A stretch of DNA of 64,000 nucleotides from Brevifilum sp029548365 (GCA_035376985.1 DAOSSA010000011.1:3433-67432); one strand, 5' to 3'; numbered from the stretch's first letter, positions 17,460-26,722 are shown. A program made the numbers and translations. Notes: generated by a model not told the origin, from the letters alone.

Positions 17460-19376
17460 TTACATCAAACCTATGATGCGGCCGGTCTCAAAATCGATAT
17501 CGATTTCGTAATACGCGGGCCGGGTGGGCAGGCCGGGCATGGTGCTCATCGTGCCCAGCAAGGGGTAAAGGAATCCGGCGCCCACAGAAGCATTCACCGA
17601 GCGAATGGGGATGCGGTAATTCTTGGGGCGGCCTTTTACCGCCGGGTCGTGGCTTAAGCTGAGGTGGGTTTTGGCCATGCAGATCGGGATTTTGTCAAAG
17701 CCCAGGCGGGTGTATTCCTCAATTTGCTTTTCCGCTTCGGGTGAATAATCGACACCGTCGGCGCCGTAGACCTTGGTGGCGATGATCTCAATTTTCTCTT
17801 TGATGGGAATATCCAGCGGGTAAAGGAATTTGAAGTCGGTTTCCTGCTCAGCGGCTTTGATCACGGCTTTGCCCAGTTCGATGGCGCCCGCGCCGCCCTC
17901 TTCCCAATGGTTGGTCACCACTGCGTCGAAAACCTTGCCGCTCTCGTAGCAGGCCTTTTTGATCAGCTCTAACTCGGCTTCGGTATCGGTGTGGAAACGG
18001 TTGATGGCCACCACAATGTTGACGCCATAATGGCAGGCGATGTCAACATGCGCCATCAGGTTGTCAAGTCCAGCCTGTAACAATTCCAGGTTTTCTTCGA
18101 TATATTCCGGCGCCAGAGGCGCACCTGCCACCACTTTAGGACCACCGCCGTGCATCTTAAGCGCCCGGACGGTGGCTACCAGCACCACTACATCGGGGAC
18201 ATTGCCCGAGTAGCGGCATTTGATGTCAAAGAATTTTTCCATGCCCATATCGGCGCCAAAGCCCGATTCGGTGATCACGTAATCAGCCAGTTTCAGACCG
18301 ATCATATCAGCCATGATAGAGCTGTTGCCGTGGGCGATATTGGCAAAGGGTCCGGCGTGGACGAAGGCCGGGGTGCCTTCCAGGGTTTGCATCAGGTTGG
18401 GCATCAGGGCATCCTTCATCATGACGGTGGCTGCTCCGCCCACGCCGACGTCATCAATGGTAACCGGGTTGCCATCCATATCCAGTGCAAGCACAATCCG
18501 ACCGATGCGCTCACGCATATCCTGTAAGCTGGTAGCAAGCGCCAGAACGGCCATTAATTCACTGGCAACGGTGATAATAAAATTGGTCTTAAGGTTAAAT
18601 CCTTTTTCATTCGGACCCTGGCCGACGGTGATCCCGCGCAGGAGACGATCGTTGGTGTCGATGGCACGCCGCCAGGTGAGGGTTTCGCGGTTGACGTTCA
18701 GACGGGCAAACTTGCGCCGTTCCTCTGCGGTCAGCTCATCAGGATCGGCCTTGTTGATGCCCACATTTTTCAATCGGTGCAGCATGTTAACGGCAAAACT
18801 GCGCTTGCCTTTCTTGTTGGGGGGGCATAGACGATTGAAAAGGCCTTCGTCGCTCTGGTAGGATTCGTGGAACATGCGGGTTTCAATGGCGGCTGCGATC
18901 AGGTTATTGGCTGCAGTGATGGCGTGGATGTCGCCGGTGAGGTGCAGGTTGAAGTTCTCCATCGGGACTACCTGGCTGTACCCGCCGCCGGCAGCGCCGC
19001 CCTTGATGCCAAAGGTGGGTCCCTGGCTGGGTTGGCGGATGGCGGTCAGCACCCGCTTGCCCAGGTGTGCGCCCAGCGCCTGGCTCAAGCCGACCATGGT
19101 TGTCGACTTGCCTTCGCCCAGGGGCGTGGGCGTTATGGCGGTGACATCGACGTATTTTCCGTCGGGCACATTGGTCAGGCGCTCCAGGACGGAGAGGTGC
19201 ACCTTAGCCATATATTTTCCATATGGATCGTATTCATCCGGCAGGAGTCCCAGTTCTTCAGCGACCTGTGTAATGGGTTTAAGCACCGCCTCCTGGGCGA
19301 TTTCGAGGTCTGAGGGGACAGGATGCCGTCGATTGAGTTTGGAGGGAGTAAAGGGGGTATTCGGTTTTTGATTCAT
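17460..19376 (-). CDS. fhs: Formate-tetrahydrofolate ligase
   Basis: ATP-dependent activation of formate to 10-formyl-THF, in one-carbon metabolism or the methyl branch of the Wood-Ljungdahl pathway. The protein has 638 aa, about 80 longer than the usual bacterial 555-560 aa form. The ATP site TPTPLGEGKST is near residue 83. FGIKGGAAGGGYSQV is near residue 123 and LTGDIHAITAANNL near residue 148. The start at 19376 is preceded by AAAGGAA about 10 bp away. It stands alone with its own terminator. The FTCD enzyme at 45970 also feeds the THF one-carbon pool. No other Wood-Ljungdahl gene is seen here, so acetogenesis cannot be inferred. Confidence 0.95.
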   Translation of the reverse strand: MNQKPNTPFTPSKLNRRHPVPSDLEIAQEAVLKPITQVAEELGLLPDEYDPYGKYMAKVHLSVLERLTNVPDGKYVDVTAITPTPLGEGKSTTMVGLSQALGAHLGKRVLTAIRQPSQGPTFGIKGGAAGGGYSQVVPMENFNLHLTGDIHAITAANNLIAAAIETRMFHESYQSDEGLFNRLCPPNKKGKRSFAVNMLHRLKNVGINKADPDELTAEERRKFARLNVNRETLTWRRAIDTNDRLLRGITVGQGPNEKGFNLKTNFIITVASELMAVLALATSLQDMRERIGRIVLALDMDGNPVTIDDVGVGGAATVMMKDALMPNLMQTLEGTPAFVHAGPFANIAHGNSSIMADMIGLKLADYVITESGFGADMGMEKFFDIKCRYSGNVPDVVVLVATVRALKMHGGGPKVVAGAPLAPEYIEENLELLQAGLDNLMAHVDIACHYGVNIVVAINRFHTDTEAELELIKKACYESGKVFDAVVTNHWEEGGAGAIELGKAVIKAAEQETDFKFLYPLDIPIKEKIEIIATKVYGADGVDYSPEAEKQIEEYTRLGFDKIPICMAKTHLSLSHDPAVKGRPKNYRIPIRSVNASVGAGFLYPLLGTMSTMPGLPTRPAYYEIDIDFETGRIIGLM

Positions 19377-19614
19377 GCCGCAAAATTCCTTTCAAGAAGA
19401 AGTTGATATCACATAGATGCCAATCGCCAGAATTATTATTTTTTATCTAAACCCAATTATGCCGAGAATACTTATAAAAATCAAGGTAATTGAAATTATT
19501 TAGTTTATTGTCGAGCTTAATGAAAGTTTAGATGGCATTCACCATTCAGGATTGCGGAAAATTCGGGATACATTATAATTTAAAATCACTCGAACCGGAA
19601 AGCTGACTGAAAAG

Positions 19615-20370
19615 ATGGGCATGAAACGAGTTAAAACCCTATTAATCGCTGCAGCGGTATTGTGTCTGCTCTTTTTAAGTGGTTGTGTCGTCATCAGCGA
19701 AGAGATTAACGTCTTTGAAGATGGCTCTGGCACCTTGCGGTTTGCTATTGGGGTTAAACAAGAGAATTATGAAAACTTCCAGGAGGCGCTGCCTGAAGGC
19801 TACGCGTTAGAAAATTATTTTGCGACTTTAACTCAAGATGAAGTGTTAACGTCAATGCAAGTCAATCATTACACGCAGGATGGATTGGATTGGGAGTCTG
19901 TTGAGTTTGAATTGGCGGATTTTGTCGCGCTGTTCTCCCAAAAACGGCGTATCGGGCCGGTTGAGATCACCTTTGATGAGCGGGAGGAAGGGTTCCGGTT
20001 CACTCAAACCATTGACATGGCGAATTCTAACCTGGTTATTCCGGGGGTGCATTTAATGGATTTATCTGCCCTGGAGTTTACGGTGGATCTCAAGACACCC
20101 CAAATTATCAATACAAACGGCGTGCAATCTGCAGCGGGTGTCAGCACCTGGTCGATTCCAATGGGCGAAGTTTTGCATGATGGGTCAACCGCGTTCTTGC
20201 GTGCGGATTACATCCTGGAACCCTATGAAGGGATTTTCATCCCCTGGGAGGTGTTCTTTCCTTACCTGGTGGTCGGGTTTCTTGCCCTGTGCGGCCTGGC
20301 GATCCTGGCAGTCATTTTTGTGAATACGGTCATCAAACGGGAAAAAGCACCGACGTTAAAGTTCAAATAA
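19615..20370 (+). CDS. LppM/DUF3153-like lipoprotein with C-terminal TM
   Basis: A 251-aa predicted lipoprotein. The N-terminal signal ends in the lipobox LSGC (Cys near residue 24), so it would be anchored outside the membrane. The following beta-rich segment with INVFEDGSGTLRFAIGV resembles the LppM domain of actinobacterial and Chloroflexota lipoproteins, whose role is unclear. A hydrophobic helix near the C-terminus (about residues 218-240) is followed by basic KREK, giving a second anchor. The gene stands alone, and the larger protein at 21408 has the same overall plan, so the two may be distant paralogues. ATG at 19615 or 19621 is possible. Confidence 0.75.
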   Translation: MGMKRVKTLLIAAAVLCLLFLSGCVVISEEINVFEDGSGTLRFAIGVKQENYENFQEALPEGYALENYFATLTQDEVLTSMQVNHYTQDGLDWESVEFELADFVALFSQKRRIGPVEITFDEREEGFRFTQTIDMANSNLVIPGVHLMDLSALEFTVDLKTPQIINTNGVQSAAGVSTWSIPMGEVLHDGSTAFLRADYILEPYEGIFIPWEVFFPYLVVGFLALCGLAILAVIFVNTVIKREKAPTLKFK

Positions 20371-20458
20371 AGGGATTTTTACCCGGCAGTGAACCCCTGC
20401 ACGGGTTTCATGTATAATCAGCCGTACACATCATCCTAAACCAACGAAGGAGATCTGG

Positions 20459-21112
20459 ATGCTTCTTATAGATGAACGCCGAAAAGTTGTGGAATATGCC
20501 AGGAAAATGCTCAGCACAGGTTTGGTTAAGGGCACGGGTGGCAATATCAGCCTGACGAACGAAGACAAGAGCCTGGTAGCGATCACACCCTCGGGGATTG
20601 CTTACGAAACGATGAACCCGGAGGATGTGGTGGTGCTTGACCTGGATGGGAAGCAGGTGGATGGTGATTTGCTGCCCTCCTCCGAACTTGGATTTCACCT
20701 GGCTTTACTGTGTCAACGGGTGGAGATTAAGGCAGTGGTGCATACCCATTCTGATTATTCCACAGCCTTAGCCTGTTTACGCTGGGAACTGCCCGCAGTG
20801 CACTATTTAATTGGCTCTGCTGGCTTCAAAGTCCCACTGGCGCCCTATGCGACCTTCGGCACGCCGGAACTGGCTCGGGGGATTTGTGAGAGCATAGGCG
20901 AAAGTAACGCGGTGCTGCTGGCAAATCACGGCCTGGTGGCGGTGGGTGTCAGCCTGGGACAGGCCTTTTCTACCGCGGAGATGGTTGAATATGTGGCTAA
21001 GCTGTACCTGATCACCCGGTCGGTGGGGTCGCCGGTGGTGCTCGGCAGGGAAGAGATGCAAGATGTGCTGGAGAAATTCACCACCTACGGCGCACAGCCG
21101 GGAAGGGGTTAG
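20459..21112 (+). CDS. Class II aldolase (fuculose-1-phosphate aldolase type)
   Basis: Zinc aldolase of the FucA/araD/adducin family, 217 aa, a normal length. The KGTGGNIS phosphate-binding loop is near residue 22. The expected zinc ligands are H95 and H97 in HTHSDY and H157 in ANHGLVAVG; the SSE glutamate near residue 77 is the catalytic acid/base. AAGGAGA at 20447-20453 gives a good start. Family members split ketose-1-phosphates to DHAP plus an aldehyde: L-fuculose-1-P, L-rhamnulose-1-P, 5-methylthioribulose-1-P or 5-deoxyribulose-1-P. No fucose or rhamnose genes are nearby. An MtnA-type isomerase lies at 26736 on the same strand, which makes the last two substrates attractive. Confidence 0.85.
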   Translation: MLLIDERRKVVEYARKMLSTGLVKGTGGNISLTNEDKSLVAITPSGIAYETMNPEDVVVLDLDGKQVDGDLLPSSELGFHLALLCQRVEIKAVVHTHSDYSTALACLRWELPAVHYLIGSAGFKVPLAPYATFGTPELARGICESIGESNAVLLANHGLVAVGVSLGQAFSTAEMVEYVAKLYLITRSVGSPVVLGREEMQDVLEKFTTYGAQPGRG

Positions 21113-21407
21113 CGGGCAGGCGCAGACCTGATCGCTGCAGTGACACCCAGTATTCAATCCCTATTTTCTTTGTGAAGCTTATTCATGTGTGAACAATTGA
21201 TGGTTCAGCTTCATGTATTCCCTGGCTGAATCCTGTGCGTTTGTTTATGCAGAAAAGGGGAATAGCAGGGCAAACGTAACTGACATTTGATTTTTTAACC
21301 TGGGCTGGTTGATGATATACTTGGGGTGATAAAAACTCATTTAAATATTAAAATTGTTTCCAAATCAAAATATCCTTTCGATTTTCATAGAATCAAGGAG
21401 GTAAAGC

Positions 21408-23069
21408 ATGTTAAAGAACGGGAAGAGGTTTGCATCTAGTATCTTAAAAAACCTGGTCATTGTCCTTTTCATGAGCACTTTTTTAAGCGCCTGTGGCCTG
21501 GGCGCTGCTGATATGGAAGTGAAGATATATGCTGGCAATAAATTTGATTTTAAGATGACCTGGCTGATTCCAGTGGACTCTTTTTTGACGCATGGTGTTA
21601 CTCAAGAGGTTGAGGCTGCTCTGGATGAGATGGTTGCTGAGGCCAGGAATGAAAACGACATTAAAATGACCTGGAAGAGTATTAAGACAGGTGACCCCAA
21701 GATTGTTGGCTATGAATTGCTCGTTCCAAAGACGAAAATATCTGACGAATGGAATGATATATTCACCATGACGAAAGTTACTTATAACAATCGGAAAGCT
21801 GACTGCATTGATTTCTCGGGTGTCGCCGATTTTCGCTACAGCTTCTCGAGCTTCACCCTCACATTACATGGAGGGAAAATTTTAGAAACAAACGGTAAGC
21901 AGGTGAATTCGAATACAGTGACCTGGGTGAATCCGGGTCAAACGCCCTATGCCATCATGGCGCCAAAGAGTTCTCTCTGGTGGATACCGTTGGTGCTGGG
22001 GATCATGGCATTGGGCGTGCTGGTGCTTGTTATGAGCATATTGCTGGTAACAGGGAAAGTTAAGGCTTGGGGGGCAGCTGCCATAAACTCAGTCAAATGG
22101 AAGATTGAGGAGTCCAAACTTGCGGGTCAGAAGAAGAATATTATACAGGAGAAAGAAGCTTTAATTTCAGAACTTGCTAAAAAAGCCTGGGAAGCACGTG
22201 TCCTTCACCACAGCTATACCGAACCTTATTTTGAATTGGAAACGCTGGATGGAAAGAGAGTTTCACTTGCTGAAGAGAACGCCAGGCTGACTGAAGAACT
22301 GCAACAAGTGCGCGAATCCTATGGCAAGGTGGTTAAAGAATACTCCCAACAAACCAACGATATGCAATCTGAACAAAAAGTTGTCGCGAAAAAACTGAAT
22401 CAGTCAAAAATCAGGCAACTTGACCTTGAAAAAGAATTAATGAATGCGCTTCAGCATCAGGAAAAGGCAAAAGATGAAATTGCTGGATATCATAAAAAAC
22501 TATCACAGGTCCAATCATCCGATTTGCCTGACAAGGAAGCCAGGATGAACGCATTGAAAAATGCGATTATTTCACTCGAAGGATCATTGGAGAAGATTTC
22601 CATCAGAATCCCCCAAATTGAGATGGAAATATCGCAGATAAAAACGGATCAGGAACCGTTTACCGACCAGTTCGAGCGTTTAAACGGTCAGATTTCTGAA
22701 GTACAGCGTGAGCGGAAAGAAGCGCTGGCGCCCTTAGAGCAGCAGGTTAACAATCTTGAACAATCGCTGAAATCCAATGCGGCTGAGATCAATGTTATTC
22801 AACAAAAAATGACGCCCTTGATTGAAAGTTTAGGGCCTCTGGTCGAAACTGCCAGACCGTATTCCGGCGAATTGGCTGACCTGTACCAGCAGATCGATGC
22901 ATTAAATGCAAATCTTGCATCGGTAACCCAGGATCATGGGTTGATGAGCTCGCGTTTAGAGGCCATTGACAAAGGTGCTGTGCGCAGCTTCTCGATTATG
23001 ACTGTTGGGGTTGTATTGATGAGTTTGTTAATTTTGATTTTATTTGTGCTTGTTTTTGTATTAGGCTAA
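21408..23069 (+). CDS. Lipoprotein with LppM-like domain and long coiled coil
   Basis: A 553-aa protein without a recognised full-length family. The signal peptide ends in lipobox LSAC (Cys near residue 29). An LppM-like beta domain covers about residues 33-180. A membrane helix follows (about 188-218), then some 300 residues of heptad-rich coiled coil (about 235-520, rich in Glu, Gln and Lys). A final hydrophobic helix ends at the C-terminus. The coiled coil would be cytoplasmic between two membrane spans. AAGGAGGTAAAGC precedes the ATG. Such a shape suggests a scaffold or sensor linking envelope and cytoplasm. No enzyme motif is visible. Confidence 0.75.
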   Translation: MLKNGKRFASSILKNLVIVLFMSTFLSACGLGAADMEVKIYAGNKFDFKMTWLIPVDSFLTHGVTQEVEAALDEMVAEARNENDIKMTWKSIKTGDPKIVGYELLVPKTKISDEWNDIFTMTKVTYNNRKADCIDFSGVADFRYSFSSFTLTLHGGKILETNGKQVNSNTVTWVNPGQTPYAIMAPKSSLWWIPLVLGIMALGVLVLVMSILLVTGKVKAWGAAAINSVKWKIEESKLAGQKKNIIQEKEALISELAKKAWEARVLHHSYTEPYFELETLDGKRVSLAEENARLTEELQQVRESYGKVVKEYSQQTNDMQSEQKVVAKKLNQSKIRQLDLEKELMNALQHQEKAKDEIAGYHKKLSQVQSSDLPDKEARMNALKNAIISLEGSLEKISIRIPQIEMEISQIKTDQEPFTDQFERLNGQISEVQRERKEALAPLEQQVNNLEQSLKSNAAEINVIQQKMTPLIESLGPLVETARPYSGELADLYQQIDALNANLASVTQDHGLMSSRLEAIDKGAVRSFSIMTVGVVLMSLLILILFVLVFVLG

Positions 23070-23250
23070 GGCGCTTTACTGGTGATAATCAGTAAATGGC
23101 ACCCATTGATGATTTCTTTTCGACGATAGCGGGCAATGGCGAGGGCGTTTATTTTCAACAAATTTGTTTGGTGGGTAGATTCAGGTGTCAGCCCTGCCGA
23201 ATCTACTTTGAAATTTATTTTTTGTCACTATTGATTAATCTCAAAATTTA

Positions 23251-23345
23251 CAGGAGGAGAAAAAATAAAAGTTGTGCTTTGCCCTAATTATTCCACAGAA
23301 AATACAGTATATTGATCAATTTGTGTAAATTGTGGTGAAACCCTG
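23251..23345 (+). other. Decayed 5' end of a zinc-ribbon gene
   Basis: AGGAGGAG at 23252-23259 is an excellent ribosome site, but the expected start at 23265 reads ATA. In frame with the gene at 23346 the sequence would read KVVLCPNYSTENTVY, stop (TGA at 23313), then SICVNCGETL. This is the pattern of an N-terminal zinc ribbon (CPNC...CVNCG), with one Cys changed to Tyr (TAT for TGT) and one codon changed to TGA. Confidence 0.55.
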
Positions 23346-23786
23346 ATGGATGTTAAAGCTACTGACTCCGATGAAATACCTCAAACCGCTCAACAGCAAA
23401 CTCTGGCATCCGCGCCATCCAGCCCGGCAGCCTTTACTGCGTCTCAAGATCCGGTTTCTCATAGAGGGCAGACCAGGCCTTCCCAGTCGATACAATTTTC
23501 TTCGAAGTACTCATTATTAAAAGGTATGGCGAACTTGTGCAATACCCTTGTGATAATTACAGTCATCCTAGCGAGCAGTGTTGGATTAGTTGGTTTTATT
23601 ATGCTCTTTACAGATGAAGGCGAATTGGGTCTGATTATCCTCATTGTTGGGCTGATATATGGAACGTTTTCCTATGTTGTTTTCAAGATCTTGACAGAAG
23701 GGATTTTAGTATTGCTTAATATTGAAATGAACACACGCCAGACGGCTAAGTTCACGAAATATCTTGTGGACCATTATTTAGAATAG
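23346..23786 (+). CDS. Two-TM membrane protein, probably 5'-damaged zinc-ribbon protein
   Basis: A frame of 146 codons. The first 60 residues are Ser, Gln, Ala and Pro-rich linker. Two hydrophobic helices (about 66-88 and 94-113) and a short amphipathic C-terminus follow. ATG at 23346 has no ribosome site of its own. The frame continues upstream through CVNCGETL and, beyond a TGA, through CPNY to an ATA codon with a strong ribosome site. I think the original protein began with a zinc ribbon, a common design in Anaerolineae membrane proteins, and that the gene is now either broken or expressed from an unusual start. Function unknown. Confidence 0.5.
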   Translation: MDVKATDSDEIPQTAQQQTLASAPSSPAAFTASQDPVSHRGQTRPSQSIQFSSKYSLLKGMANLCNTLVIITVILASSVGLVGFIMLFTDEGELGLIILIVGLIYGTFSYVVFKILTEGILVLLNIEMNTRQTAKFTKYLVDHYLE

Positions 23787-24239
23787 GGCGTTGATGAACA
23801 ATTGTTGGTAGTGGGCAGTCAGTAGCTGGTAGCTCATATCTGATGGTGGATATTGGGTCATTGTTATATAATCAAAACAGCCTGATGTCTGATAACATTG
23901 CAGACAGTTTGTCCCTGGATTTTCTGCCATGGAGAAGTCGCCTGGATCAATTGACTTTTCCAGGATGATTTCGAGGATATTTGCGTTATAATAGGATGAG
24001 TATGGTTTTAACTTACGCTTCATTTCATATCATTATGCCTTTATCTATAGAAATTATTTAAATGGTAGAAAAGAACAATAAAATACTGCAAATCTCTCAT
24101 CTATTGGGCGAGAAAAACCGTGACTGCAAAGGTTTTATTCTTGCTGAACTGGAATTGATTTCATAAATATTTCGTTGGAGTATTTAATTGCTCAGACGGG
24201 ATTTTTTATTAGACATAGATTAAAAATATTGGAGGCTAA
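23787..24239. other. 453-bp gap upstream of the ECF operon
   Basis: No supported gene. It contains short direct words (GGTAGTGGGCAGTCAGTAGCTGGTAGCTC at 23811-23835) related to the AGCTA array of locus C. TTATAATA at 23986-23993 could be a -10 box. AAAACC (24115-24120) and GGTTTT (24131-24136) form a short hairpin. I do not recognise a riboswitch class. The ribosome site GGAGG and a GTG start follow at the end. Confidence 0.5.
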
Positions 24240-25940
24240 GTGAGTGAACCCATTGTATCCATTCGAGATTTAAAATACCGTTATCGGGGGCAAAAAAGTT
24301 TAGCACTTCAGGAAATTAATTTGGCTCTTGAGCAAGGTGAGTTTTTAATGCTGATGGGCCCCAGCGAGGCGGGAAAGAGCACCCTGGCTGCCACGATAAA
24401 CGGTTTAATCCCTAATTTCCATATAGGAAAATTAGGGGGAGATGTAGTGGTGATGGGTCGTAACACGAAGGATTATTCGGTAGCTCAGATGGCGGAAATT
24501 GTGGGCATGGTTTTTCAGGATTTTGAGGCTCAGCTCTTCTCCACCAATGTTGAGCTTGAAGTCGCCTTTGGCCCTGAAAATTTTGCGGTGCCCCGCGAAG
24601 AAATCAAAACCCGCATCGATGAAAACCTGGAATATGTGGGTTTGGAGGGATTTCGCAACCGACCGCCGTCCACCCTATCTGGCGGTCAGAAGCAGAAATT
24701 GGCCATCGCGTCGGTGCTGGCATTGAAACCCCAGGTACTGGTGATGGATGAGCCCACCACCGATCTGGACCCGATCAGCAAGATGGGCGTATTTGAAATT
24801 ACCCACCGTTTATGCAAGCGCGATGATCTGACTTTGTTGATTGTTGAACATGAAACCGAAGAAGCTCTTTTTGCAGACAGGATTGCACTCATCAAAGAGG
24901 GACAATTGATTAAAGTGGGTCCGACACGGGAAATATTAACCGATGTGGCGTTGATGGAATCCCTGGGCGTGATGCCGTTGGGCATTCCCAAGTTTTTTAA
25001 GGCAGCGGGTGTATCTGAGTTACCGCTTACCCCTGACGAAGGTGTGGAGACCTTTAAATCCCTGAAATTCCAGATTAATGATCTTGCATACCAGGAGATG
25101 GTAGCCAGAGAAAAGGCTAAACTGGAACAACTCAACGAGCCATTGATCCAATGCCAGAACCTTTCACATACCTATAAAGGTGAGGTTGAAGCGCTGAAAA
25201 AAGTTAACATTGAGATTCATCGTGGCGACATGGTGGCGATTATTGGACAAAATGGCAGCGGTAAAACGACCCTGGCCAAGCACTTCAACGGACTGCTCCT
25301 GCCCACTGAAGGAGAAATCCTGGTTAATGGGAAGCCCACCCGAGAGCAGGGTATTTTTGCCCTCGGAAAAAGTGTAGGTTATGTATTTCAAAACCCGGAT
25401 CACCAAATTTTCTCAGAAAAGGTCTTCGATGAAGTTGCCTTCAGCCCGCGCATCAGGAAATTACCCGAGGAGGAGGTCAAACAGCGCGTGTCGGAGGCTT
25501 TAACTGCAGTAGGCCTTGAAGGTTTGGAAGAGGAGGACCCCTTCACCCTGACCAAGAGCGGCCGTCAACGGGTTGCGGTGGCTTCGGTGCTGGCTTCGAA
25601 CCCGGATGTCTTAATCCTGGACGAGCCCACCACCGGGTTAGACTACAGTGAACAGAGCAGCATGATGAACATGGTCAGACGTTTGAATGAAAACGGCAGC
25701 ACGATCATTTTCATCACTCATCATATGTGGGTGGTGGCTGAATATGCCAAACGCGCCCTTGTGATGAAAGACGGTGATGTTATTCTGGGGGGAAGCACCC
25801 GGGAGGTGTTTTCCCAGAGCGAAGTTCTACGAGACGCTTTTTTGCGTCCACCCCATTTTGTTGAATTTACCCGTCGTCTGGGTTACACATTTTTAACACC
25901 TGCCGAAATGGAAGCATGTTTAGAAGGAGCGCATAGCTGA
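24240..25940 (+). CDS. ecfA: ECF transporter ATPase, EcfA-EcfA' fusion
   Basis: Two ABC ATPase domains in one 566-aa chain, supplying the energy for an energy-coupling-factor vitamin/nutrient importer. Domain 1: Walker A GPSEAGKST from residue 40, signature LSGGQ at 146-150, Walker B VLVMDEP near 166, switch His in VEHE. Domain 2: Walker A GQNGSGKTT from residue 336, Walker B VLILDEP near 455, switch His in THHMW. The second signature is degenerate (LTKSGRQ at 437-443). The start is GTG after TTGGAGG. The stop overlaps the ecfT ATG by one base. EcfT is the next gene and an EcfS component lies at 28689. Confidence 0.93.
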   Translation: MSEPIVSIRDLKYRYRGQKSLALQEINLALEQGEFLMLMGPSEAGKSTLAATINGLIPNFHIGKLGGDVVVMGRNTKDYSVAQMAEIVGMVFQDFEAQLFSTNVELEVAFGPENFAVPREEIKTRIDENLEYVGLEGFRNRPPSTLSGGQKQKLAIASVLALKPQVLVMDEPTTDLDPISKMGVFEITHRLCKRDDLTLLIVEHETEEALFADRIALIKEGQLIKVGPTREILTDVALMESLGVMPLGIPKFFKAAGVSELPLTPDEGVETFKSLKFQINDLAYQEMVAREKAKLEQLNEPLIQCQNLSHTYKGEVEALKKVNIEIHRGDMVAIIGQNGSGKTTLAKHFNGLLLPTEGEILVNGKPTREQGIFALGKSVGYVFQNPDHQIFSEKVFDEVAFSPRIRKLPEEEVKQRVSEALTAVGLEGLEEEDPFTLTKSGRQRVAVASVLASNPDVLILDEPTTGLDYSEQSSMMNMVRRLNENGSTIIFITHHMWVVAEYAKRALVMKDGDVILGGSTREVFSQSEVLRDAFLRPPHFVEFTRRLGYTFLTPAEMEACLEGAHS

Positions 25941-26722
25941 TGGATGCCGAGATTTATATTGACAACAATTCATTTATTCATCGTCTGGACCCTCGCGTCA
26001 AAATTATCATATTTCTTCTGACCTTTGTGGCAATCTTGCTATTTCAGGACCCCTTGTGGATGTTGCCGATTACTGTTTTAATCGTCATTCAGTTGGTGGC
26101 CTCAGGCGCGCTTGTTAATATGCGCCGAATCAGATATATTTTAATAGTTTTGACTGTGTCCAGTATGATCTTATGGAATATATTTTCATCCGGCGATACC
26201 AAGTTATTCTGGATTGTTTCTGTTCAATCTCTTACCTATGCTGTGTCACGGACCATGCTCATGATCTTGATGATCTCTACCGGTATGATACTGATTACCT
26301 CCACGCGTAATGAGGAACTGGTCAACGGCATGATCCGGTTGGGGATGCCTTACCGGGTTGGCTTTGCGATTTCCACAGCCTTGCGGCTGGTACCGACGAT
26401 TGTGACCAGCACCGTCACCATCAGCCAGGCTCAACGCAGCCGCGGCCTTGACCTGGAATCGGGCAATCTTTTAGAAAAATTAAAGAAATTTTTGCCCTTG
26501 CTGGTACCTGTGTTTATCTCATCCATCCGCAATACCAATATATTCGGCATGGCTTTAGAGTCCAAGGGTTTTGGCGCTTCAGAAAAACGCACCTTTTACC
26601 TGGATTTTCAGATGAAGAAAGCAGATTATGTTGTGCTGGCATTTTCCATCTTGTTCATGCTGGTTTCGATTTACTTTGCGGTTATGGGTTATGGAAAAAT
26701 CGAAGGATTAATTCGATCCTGA
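25940..26722 (+). CDS. ecfT: ECF transporter transmembrane subunit EcfT
   Basis: Membrane scaffold that couples the EcfA ATPases to the substrate-binding S component. The 260-aa protein has about five hydrophobic segments: two near the N-terminus (30-70), one pair around 75-125 and a last one near 230-250. The cytoplasmic coupling helices carry the family motifs as QAQRSRGLD (near residue 160) and ALESKGFG (near residue 200). In the second, Lys replaces the usual Arg. It overlaps ecfA by one base and is followed 13 bp later by the isomerase gene, so importer and enzyme are made from the same transcript. Confidence 0.92.
   Translation: MDAEIYIDNNSFIHRLDPRVKIIIFLLTFVAILLFQDPLWMLPITVLIVIQLVASGALVNMRRIRYILIVLTVSSMILWNIFSSGDTKLFWIVSVQSLTYAVSRTMLMILMISTGMILITSTRNEELVNGMIRLGMPYRVGFAISTALRLVPTIVTSTVTISQAQRSRGLDLESGNLLEKLKKFLPLLVPVFISSIRNTNIFGMALESKGFGASEKRTFYLDFQMKKADYVVLAFSILFMLVSIYFAVMGYGKIEGLIRS

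Noticed and set aside
23096..23287. A 63-codon frame after the coiled-coil lipoprotein
   Set aside because: It runs over the strong ribosome site at 23252 in another frame. The zinc-ribbon relic explains this DNA better.
23778..24023. An 81-codon minus-strand frame upstream of the ECF operon
   Set aside because: No ribosome site or motif, and the composition is like intergenic DNA with repeat words.
24023..24239. Riboswitch before the ECF operon
   Set aside because: A short hairpin AAAACC/GGTTTT is present, but conserved cores of the purine, preQ1, SAM, TPP, FMN or cobalamin classes are not visible.
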